A DNA stretch of 64,000 nt from Glycomyces lechevalierae (lineage in GTDB: Bacteria; Actinomycetota; Actinomycetes; Mycobacteriales; Micromonosporaceae). The position numbers were made by a program, and so were the translations under genes. Shown here one piece after another: positions 8,000 to 14,293 of this stretch. Below the pieces are notes generated by a model. The model had not been told where the DNA came from, did not search any database, and saw only the letters and a program-made list of their open reading frames with translations. Numbering within the stretch: position 1 is the first letter of the stretch; every line of letters begins with the position of its first letter. The stretch covers positions 186,001 through 250,000 of the forward strand of contig NZ_JAPZVQ010000007.1 of the NCBI RefSeq assembly GCF_027622945.1, written 5' to 3'.

Positions 8000-9022
8000 T
8001 CAGATCCAGACCGAGCCGGCGCGCCTGGCCCCGTTGAGGGCGAGGACGCGGCTCACGTGCTCGGTCTTGACTACGAACCGCTGCTTGCCGTAGATCAGGT
8101 ATTCGCCCTGGTGGTCGCCGGTGAAATTGATCGTCATCACGTTGCCTCCCGCGGCGATGCCGGCCCCTTGGCCTCCGCTGGAGTTCTTCTCCATGGCGCT
8201 CACCGACGGGATCAGCGCGCGAGGGTGTTCGAGTCTGGTGAGCGCCAGGAAGTTCAGCGCGTCGTCGACGTTCCCGGGCGGAACGTCGGCCATCGGGGTG
8301 TCCGGGGCCGGGACGAACGGGCTCACGCTGATCATGTCGGGGTCCATCGATCGCAGGAACACGAGTTCGTCGGCGAGGGATTCGTAATCCTGCCCTGGCA
8401 GCCCCGAGATGATGCCTGTGCCCATACGGAAGCCGGCGTCTCTGGCGACGTACCACTCCTGCATGCGTTGCGACAGCTTTTCGAACCTGGTCTCGGCATG
8501 CAGGAGGTCGGAGCTGGTCTCATGCTTGAGGATGTAGGTCATCGCGCCGGCGTCGCGGAGGCGCCGGTAGCGTTCGTTCCCAAGCGAGCCGAGATTGAGG
8601 ATCACTTCGACGGAGCCGTGGAAGAGCGCGACGATCTGAGGGAGCGCGTCGAGTGCGATGGCAGCGGCTTTGGGGGTCTCCCCCGCCTGAAGCAGGATCA
8701 CATCGATCCCGGCGTCCTTGATGTGCCCGGCGCGCTCGAGGATGTCGGAGACCGACATGAAGAAGCTCGAGTTGGCGCGGTTGTTGTCGCGGCGCATCGG
8801 GCAGTAGGTGCAGTTCACCCGGCACACGTTGCCGATCTCGATCACACCTCGGAGCACGACGTCGTCTCCGAACACCTGCTTCTTCATGTCCAGTGCGGCT
8901 GCGTGCAGCGCCCGCTGCTCCGGGCCGCGGGCGCGCAGCGCCGCCAGCAGGTCCTCACGGGACAGCCGCCGCGGTGCCGGGGTGCCGGTCCGCGCCGCGA
9001 CCGCGGTGGTCTCGGGGTTCAT
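8000..9022 (-). CDS. radical SAM enzyme of the BioB/HydE/PylB type
   Basis: 340 residues. The cluster-binding CxxxCxxC is CRVNCTYC at residues 67-74. Family-typical stretches follow: LLQAGE, KHETSSDLLHAETRFEKL, GTGIISGLPGQ and SPFVPAPDTPM. These resemble biotin synthase, HydE and methylornithine synthase rather than peptide-modifying SPASM proteins, and no SPASM or auxiliary-cluster Cys set is evident. It should generate a 5'-deoxyadenosyl radical for carbon-skeleton chemistry or sulfur insertion on a small molecule or residue; the reaction is unknown. The ATG at 9022 overlaps the upstream hydrolase stop (ATGA). Biotin synthase proper is unlikely in this context. Confidence 0.87.
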   Translation of the reverse strand: MNPETTAVAARTGTPAPRRLSREDLLAALRARGPEQRALHAAALDMKKQVFGDDVVLRGVIEIGNVCRVNCTYCPMRRDNNRANSSFFMSVSDILERAGHIKDAGIDVILLQAGETPKAAAIALDALPQIVALFHGSVEVILNLGSLGNERYRRLRDAGAMTYILKHETSSDLLHAETRFEKLSQRMQEWYVARDAGFRMGTGIISGLPGQDYESLADELVFLRSMDPDMISVSPFVPAPDTPMADVPPGNVDDALNFLALTRLEHPRALIPSVSAMEKNSSGGQGAGIAAGGNVMTINFTGDHQGEYLIYGKQRFVVKTEHVSRVLALNGARRAGSVWI

Positions 9023-9594
9023 GTGTGGTCCTCGATCCATTGACGTAGTCGGTAAGCGATCGGGCTGGGATCGGCTAGGCCGAGCTGCCCGAAGCTGTGC
9101 CCGGCGCCGGGCACAGTCCAGTAATCGACCGACGCGCCCGCCTGTTCGAGCGCTGTCGCGCATTCGTTCGAGAGCGCCGGGGGGATCTTCTTGTCGGCTG
9201 TCCCGTGGATGAAGAGCACGGCGCCTTTGAATGCACTCGGCGCGCTGTAGGGCTCTCCGAGCAGCTGCATCATGCTGTGGCATCCGGCGATGCAGACGAC
9301 CGCCCGAGTGCTTGCCGGGGAGGCCTGGAGGACTCGCATCGCGGTGATCGCGCCCATGGAGAACCCGAGGACGACGCTGCCGCGGCCGGTCTGCGCCAGC
9401 GCGTCGATGTCCCAGCAGGGTAGGCGGTACGCGGCGGCGCCGAGCCCGGCGTAGTGGATCTTGTCCGACGGGTCGGGGCGCTTGTCGGCGGTCGGCACGC
9501 GCCACGAAGACTCGTCGGATGCGATGTGGCGCAGCCGGTCTCGGAAGCGCTCGGCGGAGCTGCCGGCGCCGTGGAGGGCGAGGACTCCGGTCAT
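9019..9594 (-). CDS. small alpha/beta hydrolase (thioesterase/dienelactone-hydrolase-like)
   Basis: 191 residues. A core alpha/beta hydrolase has the nucleophile elbow GFSMG (Ser about residue 79), the acid in FIHGTADKK and the His in VPGAGHSFG. The catalytic triad is complete and there is no signal peptide. It starts at the ATG at 9594, overlapping the stop of the GNAT-like gene by 4 nt, and its stop overlaps the radical SAM start. In a cluster with a carrier protein it could act as a release or editing thioesterase, or as a peptidase-like tailoring enzyme. These roles are inferred. Confidence 0.85.
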   Translation of the reverse strand: MTGVLALHGAGSSAERFRDRLRHIASDESSWRVPTADKRPDPSDKIHYAGLGAAAYRLPCWDIDALAQTGRGSVVLGFSMGAITAMRVLQASPASTRAVVCIAGCHSMMQLLGEPYSAPSAFKGAVLFIHGTADKKIPPALSNECATALEQAGASVDYWTVPGAGHSFGQLGLADPSPIAYRLRQWIEDHT

Positions 9595-10292
9595 GGCGCG
9601 CCCGGTGCGACATCGCCGTGGAGGACCGCGTAGCGGCTCATGCGCCTCGCTCCGCGAGTGAGGAGATCGAGGGTGGCCGGGATGTCGCTGGCGGGCACGG
9701 GCAGCTCGATGAACGGCGTCGCGACGAGTTCGTCCCAGGGCAGATCGATCGCCTCGCCGAAGGGGACAGGGCCGGGGCGGCCGTCAGGACCGCTAGGTCC
9801 GAAGAGAATCGTCGTCGATCGGTCCGCGAGCCAGTCGAGCAGCGGCGCTCCGGGGAGGTCGAGCGTCCCGGAGATGCCCCGTGGTCCGCTCGCCGCCTTA
9901 GGCGAGGCGGGGACGCGGAAGCGGTGCAGGGGTGTCGGATCGGTCCTCGCGCCGAGCAGTTCGGCGATGCTGCGTTCGCGCCCCGCGGTCTCTACCCAGA
10001 GGTGCGATCGGTGGATCCCGCGCCGTCGCGCCTCACCGAGGAGGTACCGCGCGAGCGTGTACGCGGTCGCGAAACCAGTGTTCTGGAAGGTGAAGACGCC
10101 CCGGAGGTAGAGACGGCCGTGCCCGATCAGTGCGCGGTGCGCTGCGACGACCGACTCGCCGTCGGCGATGACGGCCCACAGGAAGTCGTCGGGGCGGCGC
10201 GTTTCCTCCAGGACGTCGTATCGGGGAGTGAGCCGGTCGTGGACGACCGCGGTGGCGCTGTCGTCGGCGCTCAGGATGCGAATTTCTACCAT
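9591..10292 (-). CDS. GNAT-like acyltransferase fold protein, function unknown
   Basis: 233 residues. The central part (about residues 30-130) reads like a GNAT N-acetyltransferase: VIADGESVVAAHRALIG, then RLYLRGVFTFQNTGFATAYTLARYLLGEARRRGI and SHLWVETAGRERSIAELLGA. These correspond to the acetyl-CoA-binding beta-bulge/helix and the final strand. The canonical RxxGxG/A loop is not obvious, so cofactor binding is uncertain. The C-terminal 90 residues are unassigned. The ATG at 10292 shares one base with the upstream stop (TGATG). In the cluster it may acylate an amine of the product, or be a non-catalytic partner. Confidence 0.6.
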   Translation of the reverse strand: MVEIRILSADDSATAVVHDRLTPRYDVLEETRRPDDFLWAVIADGESVVAAHRALIGHGRLYLRGVFTFQNTGFATAYTLARYLLGEARRRGIHRSHLWVETAGRERSIAELLGARTDPTPLHRFRVPASPKAASGPRGISGTLDLPGAPLLDWLADRSTTILFGPSGPDGRPGPVPFGEAIDLPWDELVATPFIELPVPASDIPATLDLLTRGARRMSRYAVLHGDVAPGAP

Positions 10293-11641
10293 CAGGCCAC
10301 CGTGACTCGGAGCTGCTGCTTCCGGGCGACGGAGAACTTCGGCTTGATCGTGCTCCGCTGTTTCAGGCCGTGTTTGGCCGCCGCCATGTTCAGCATCAGG
10401 TCGGTCGTGAGGAACCGCGAGTCGAGATGGTCGAAGATCCATTGGAATACTCGCGGATCCAACTCCATGAAGGTTGGCTCCAGCAGCTCCGCGGTGGTCG
10501 CTCCGGTCTGCCGGCTCATAGCGGTTTCCGGCAGGACCCGGTAACCGACATTCAGTGTCAGCTCGTTGTCGCGCAGGTGCTCGTTGACGAATGCCATCGT
10601 GCTCGCGACGGTCTGCTCCGACTCGAAGGGGCCCCCGATGACCACGCTGACGCGCGGTTTGAGCGAATGGGAACGGCATGAGTCGAGGAAACGACGCACG
10701 TGGCGCACATCGAAGGACTTCCCGATCTCGTTCATCATCTCCGGATCGAGGGAGTCTGGCGACACGATCACCGAGTCGTTCCCACTGCCCGACAGCAGCT
10801 CGGCGAACTCGTCATCGAACGGCTTGGGGGTGAAGTATGCGGACCACTCCAGCCCCGGGAGCGCCTCGGCCTTGACGGCTGCGACCACCTGCTTCGCGAA
10901 CCGGAGCTCGGCGTTGAAGATTCCGTCGGTGAAGAAGATCCTTCGGAAGCCCGCGTCGTAGATGCCGCGGATCTCCTCGATCAGCGAGGGGATCGCCCTG
11001 CACGTCCCACCCTCGTCCTGGGTGATGTGGGCATATGGGCAGTAGGTGCAGCCTTGGTAGCAGCTCTTGCGGCGGGTCTCCACCCCGATCATCGCCGAAG
11101 GGTCCCTGAGGGTGTAGACCTTCATGAGCTCCGGCGAGTACCGCATGACACGCGTCTCGAAACTCGGGTCCGGAACGCCGGTCAACACGCGAGACGGCAA
11201 TCCCGAGTACGCCTCGAAATCAGCGCAGATCTGGGACATGAGCGACTCCCCGGGGCCGACGACGCCTATCGACAGTCCCATGGCCTCAGTGAGCTCGGCG
11301 GCGAAGAGGCTGAACCCGGGCCCTCCGCCCACCCAGAGGATGTCGACGTCACCGGCCGCGGCCTGGAGGTCCGCGGTGTACTGGAGGTAATGGGGGACGT
11401 GGCTCTCACATGCGATGTCGATCGGGTCGATGTTCCGGATCGTCAAGCCGACTACGTCCCAGCCCTCCCGGATCCACCCGTGATCGGCTTGGAGATCGGG
11501 GCGTTGACAGAAGTCGATGATCTCGACGTCGTGCCCCTCCGACTGCAATACCTGCCGGATTCGCTCGATCCCCAAAGGAAAGATGGGCTGATTTCCCGGC
11601 ATCTTGAGACTCGCCAGGTTCACCAGGGCAACGCGGGCCAT
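10292..11641 (-). CDS. radical SAM protein with N-terminal cobalamin-binding-like domain
   Basis: 449 residues. The first ~150 residues form a Rossmann-like B12-binding fold typical of class B radical SAM proteins (FPLGIERIRQVLQSEGHDVEIIDF, then ILWVGGGPGFSLFAAEL), but no DxHxxG motif is present, as in some members such as TsrM. The radical SAM core has CYQGCTYC (Cys 194, 198, 201) and later GxIGGP-type strands. Class B enzymes often methylate unactivated carbon or rearrange skeletons. The ATG at 11641 is chosen because AGGAG lies 5 nt before it. It is the first enzyme gene after the candidate precursor peptide, separated from it by a strong hairpin. It probably acts on the peptide, but this is inferred. 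Confidence 0.85.
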   Translation of the reverse strand: MARVALVNLASLKMPGNQPIFPLGIERIRQVLQSEGHDVEIIDFCQRPDLQADHGWIREGWDVVGLTIRNIDPIDIACESHVPHYLQYTADLQAAAGDVDILWVGGGPGFSLFAAELTEAMGLSIGVVGPGESLMSQICADFEAYSGLPSRVLTGVPDPSFETRVMRYSPELMKVYTLRDPSAMIGVETRRKSCYQGCTYCPYAHITQDEGGTCRAIPSLIEEIRGIYDAGFRRIFFTDGIFNAELRFAKQVVAAVKAEALPGLEWSAYFTPKPFDDEFAELLSGSGNDSVIVSPDSLDPEMMNEIGKSFDVRHVRRFLDSCRSHSLKPRVSVVIGGPFESEQTVASTMAFVNEHLRDNELTLNVGYRVLPETAMSRQTGATTAELLEPTFMELDPRVFQWIFDHLDSRFLTTDLMLNMAAAKHGLKQRSTIKPKFSVARKQQLRVTVA

Positions 11642-11662
11642 GTTCACTCCTAAGGAAGGGAT

Positions 11663-11697
11663 GTCTGGGGCGGGCCTGTTCGAACGCCGCCCCAGAC
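11663..11697. terminator. intergenic hairpin between the precursor and enzyme genes (attenuator-like)
   Basis: An 11-bp perfect inverted repeat, GTCTGGGGCGG (11663-11673) and CCGCCCCAGAC (11687-11697), with a 13-nt loop. It lies between the stop of the peptide gene (11781) and the first radical SAM start (11641). There is no long U tract after it. This is the usual place for a partial terminator that gives more precursor than enzyme transcript in ribosomal-peptide operons. Confidence 0.7.
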
Positions 11698-11780
11698 ACT
11701 TGACGTGAATGCCGTCTACGCCGAACGGCGCCGGGGTGCGATGGCCCCGGTCGTCGAACCTCGCAGCCGGCATGACCGTC

Positions 11781-12083
11781 CTACTTGGGGTCGTCGCAGG
11801 AAGGAGCCGAAAGACTCATCAGGAAGTCCGAGTCGACGCGCGAGAACAGCGCTTCCGACGCCTGCTCGAACCGCTCGGGCTGGCTGCGGATGTAGGCCTC
11901 CAGGGCCTCCTTCTGCAGCACGATCCCAGTTGCCTGGAGGGTCTCCTTCGGATTATTGGCGAGCGCCGCCTTGAACGACTCGTCGTAGCTGAGTCGGCCG
12001 ATCAGCGCGTCCATCGCCGTCGCCACGGTGTTGACCAGCTCCGCCTGCTCGACAGGGTGGACCTTGTAGGCCAGATTGCTCAT
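11781..12083 (-). CDS. candidate ribosomal precursor peptide with nitrile-hydratase-like leader
   Basis: 100 residues, mostly helical and acidic. The middle part, SYDESFKAALANNPKETLQ then ATGIVLQKEALEAYI, resembles the leader of NHLP/nif11-type precursors (Dxx[FY]xxAL..NP...L...G). The C-terminus is different in character: SDFLMSLSAPSCDDPK, with a Leu/Met-Ser-rich stretch and a single Cys, two Pro, two Asp and a terminal Lys. AAAAGGAG lies 8 nt before the ATG at 12083. It heads the minus-strand gene train containing two radical SAM proteins and two hydroxylases, and faces divergent ABC exporter genes. No double-glycine cleavage site is evident. A non-RiPP role as a small scaffold protein cannot be excluded. 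Confidence 0.65.
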   Translation of the reverse strand: MSNLAYKVHPVEQAELVNTVATAMDALIGRLSYDESFKAALANNPKETLQATGIVLQKEALEAYIRSQPERFEQASEALFSRVDSDFLMSLSAPSCDDPK

Positions 12084-12160
12084 CTGCGCATCTCCTTTTC
12101 TTCCAGATGTGTGCTTCGAGGGCAGAGCGAGGACTTACAGCCCGACCCGACGCCCGCACT

Positions 12161-12182
12161 TCGCAATAGCGTGCAATTGCGA
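12161..12182. promoter_or_regulatory. inverted repeat upstream of the precursor gene, possible operator
   Basis: TCGCAAT (12161-12167) and ATTGCGA (12176-12182) are perfect 7-bp arms around an 8-nt spacer, 78-99 bp upstream of the precursor start. The flanks GACGC and GCGTC add a second, outer pairing. It could be a regulator site or a 5'-leader hairpin. Confidence 0.4.
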
Positions 12183-12444
12183 GCGTCGGTTGGATTCTGG
12201 CAACTGCGCCGAGTCACCGTCAAGGGTGTCGATCGGCGGCCTTGTACAGCGGTGATGAGCGTCGGCGCCAGTGACGCCGAAATGAAACCGCCTGCGACCG
12301 AAGCCGCCGGAAAGGACCCGATTCCGTTCCGAACAGCGGCTATGCGGTCGCTCAGCGCCTCCGCGAGTCTCGATTCAGATCGATCCTCAATGGATAAAAT
12401 TGAAATATAGTCCTCAATCAACTGTCGTGAGTCGCCGATAAACT

Positions 12445-12474
12445 GCCGGTGTCCCGCCGGTGTCCCGCCGGTGT
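12445..12474. repeat. three 11-bp direct repeats
   Basis: GCCGGTGTCCC occurs at 12445-12455 and 12456-12466, followed by a partial third copy GCCGGTGT at 12467-12474. The 11-bp period equals about one helical turn, so the copies present the same face of DNA. AfsR/SARP-type regulators bind direct repeats with this kind of spacing. Confidence 0.55.
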
Positions 12475-12588
12475 GCACTTCGATCCGGACAAGCGCTCGC
12501 TGTGCCGGCAAAAGCAGAGGTCAGCGGTGGTTCCATCAACCTGCGGAGCGTTGCCCGGGGCGCCGAGTGCTCGATAAGCTTCGGACCC

Positions 12589-14247
12589 ATGCTCCCCGCA
12601 TCTCCACGCGCCGCTTGGCGCTTCGTTGCCGGCCTCGCGCGGCCCCACGCCGGAAGCATGACGATCGGCATAGTGTCCTACCTCCTCGCGGGTGCGACCT
12701 CGATGTTGCAGTTGTGGATACTCGGCCGGATCATCGACGAGGGGATCGTCGCGGGCGATGCCAGGAACTTCATCTCCTGGATGGCGCTCATGCTCCTCGC
12801 CGTACTCGTCCAGCCGCTCTTCTGGTCAGCGGGATTCCGACGTTTCGTGGGTGCAGAGGCCGCAACCCAGCGGACGGTGCTCCGGCGACTCACCGACCAC
12901 CTCAACACCGCCGGAACGGGAGTGCGCGGCCGCGTGTCGACCGGAGAGCTGGTGAACCTCGTCGGCGAGGACACCCGGAGAGCGGCCGGTGCGATCTCGG
13001 AGATCGGGTTGTTCTTCAACAGTTTCGCGATGTTCGCGGTCGGCTCGATCCTGGTGTGGTCGATCCACCCGCTGTTGGGCGCGGTGATTGTCACCGGAAG
13101 CGTCTTCACCTCCGCCGCCACCGGTCCAATCCTGAGGCGGCTCCAGCGGCGCCGGACCGACTACCGGGCGCAGGTCGGCGACCTCACCGCACAGGCTGCC
13201 GACATCGTCGGCGGCCTGCGGGTCCTGCGCGGCATCGGCGGCGACTTCTTGTTCGCGGCACGGTATCGGGAGCGGTCGGCGGCCCTGCAGCGCACCGGTT
13301 TCCTGGTGGCGAACTCGACCTCGTGGATTCACGCGCTCCAGTACTCGATGCCGATCCTGTTCGTCGCCGCGATCACCTGGACCGGCGCGCTCCTGGCCGC
13401 GAACGGCGCCATCACCATCGGCGGTCTGGCCTCGGCGTTCAGTTTCGCGACCTTTTTCATCGCCGTATCAGGGGGCCTCATCGGCGCCGCGAGCTTTCTC
13501 CTGACCTCTCTAGTGGCCGCCGAGCGCATCACTCGATTCCTGGCCATCGAGCCCGATATCGGGGATACCGGAACCGTTTGCGGCCCGGGAGGCGACCTAT
13601 ACGACCCCGACACTGATCTGACCGTGCCGGCCGGCGGCCTCACTGTGGTGGTCGCCGACGCGACCGCCCCGGCGCTGGCAGCGTGCGAGCGCCTGGCCCG
13701 CTACCGCGACTCCGAGGCGGTTTGGGGCACGACATTGTTGGACGCGTATGCGCTAGAAGAAGTGCGTGAGCGGATCATGTTGCTGACCGACGAGGACCGC
13801 CTGTTCGCTGCGACGCTCGGCGAGACACTGCGGGTGGAACCGAGCGCGGCCCTCGCGGCGATCGAGACCGCTTGCGCGGCTGACGTGTACACAGGGCTCG
13901 GCGGCACGCTCGAAGCCCGTATCACTGAAGGCGGGCGGAACCTCTCAGGCGGGCAGCGGCAGCGACTGCTCCTGGCAAGGGCGCTCGCGGCAGCGCCGGA
14001 GACGCTGCTGGCCGTCGAGCCGACCTCGGCGGTGGACTCGCACACCGAATCGCTCATCGCTGAGAGGGTGGCCATCACGCGCACGCTGGTGTCCACACTG
14101 GTCGTGACCAATTCACCGCTGTGGCTGGCACACGCCGACCACGTGGTGTGGATGGTCGAAGGCAAGGTCCACGCGACCGGGTCGCACGCCGAACTCCTCG
14201 ACCTCCCCGCCTATCGGATTCTCGCTACCCACAGTGCCGATCGATGA
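12589..14247 (+). CDS. ABC exporter half-subunit with degenerate ATP site
   Basis: 552-residue type IV ABC half-transporter: six predicted membrane helices in about residues 1-330, then a nucleotide-binding domain. The C-loop is perfect (LSGGQRQR near 452), but the P-loop position (VVVADATAPALAA, about 353) lacks GxxGxGKS. Walker B reads LLAVEPTSAVD with the Asp lost, and the H-loop reads VVTNSP with no His. It can therefore offer only a C-loop, pairing with the next gene as a heterodimer. The ATG at 12589 is chosen because membrane segment 1 follows; no strong ribosome site precedes it. It lies divergent to the precursor gene, so product or peptide export is likely. Confidence 0.85.
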   Translation: MLPASPRAAWRFVAGLARPHAGSMTIGIVSYLLAGATSMLQLWILGRIIDEGIVAGDARNFISWMALMLLAVLVQPLFWSAGFRRFVGAEAATQRTVLRRLTDHLNTAGTGVRGRVSTGELVNLVGEDTRRAAGAISEIGLFFNSFAMFAVGSILVWSIHPLLGAVIVTGSVFTSAATGPILRRLQRRRTDYRAQVGDLTAQAADIVGGLRVLRGIGGDFLFAARYRERSAALQRTGFLVANSTSWIHALQYSMPILFVAAITWTGALLAANGAITIGGLASAFSFATFFIAVSGGLIGAASFLLTSLVAAERITRFLAIEPDIGDTGTVCGPGGDLYDPDTDLTVPAGGLTVVVADATAPALAACERLARYRDSEAVWGTTLLDAYALEEVRERIMLLTDEDRLFAATLGETLRVEPSAALAAIETACAADVYTGLGGTLEARITEGGRNLSGGQRQRLLLARALAAAPETLLAVEPTSAVDSHTESLIAERVAITRTLVSTLVVTNSPLWLAHADHVVWMVEGKVHATGSHAELLDLPAYRILATHSADR

Positions 14248-14293
14248 CCTGCGAACCTCGCCGACGAGGACCGGGTCGGGAAAGGGGTGCCAT

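Larger units (their letters stand above)
12084..12588. promoter_or_regulatory. divergent control region between precursor peptide and exporter genes
   Basis: A 505-bp region without a convincing gene. It holds an inverted repeat at 12161-12182, an A+T-rich pocket at about 12391-12420 that is the most promoter-like part on either strand, and three 11-bp direct repeats at 12445-12474. On the plus strand TAAGCT at 12574-12579 lies 9 nt before the exporter ATG and could be a -10 box for a leaderless transcript. Promoter positions are guesses from sequence only. Confidence 0.45.

Noticed and set aside
8000..9022. Biotin synthase (bioB) assignment
   Set aside because: No other biotin genes are nearby, the gene is coupled to cluster genes, and the sequence is equally close to HydE/PylB-type enzymes.
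9591..10679. Longer 362-residue form of the GNAT-like protein
   Set aside because: The extra N-terminal part overlaps the radical SAM coding sequence and is not protein-like; the ATG at 10292 gives TGATG coupling.
12445..12474. CRISPR-like repeats
   Set aside because: The three copies are contiguous 11-mers with no spacers; no cas genes are in the window.
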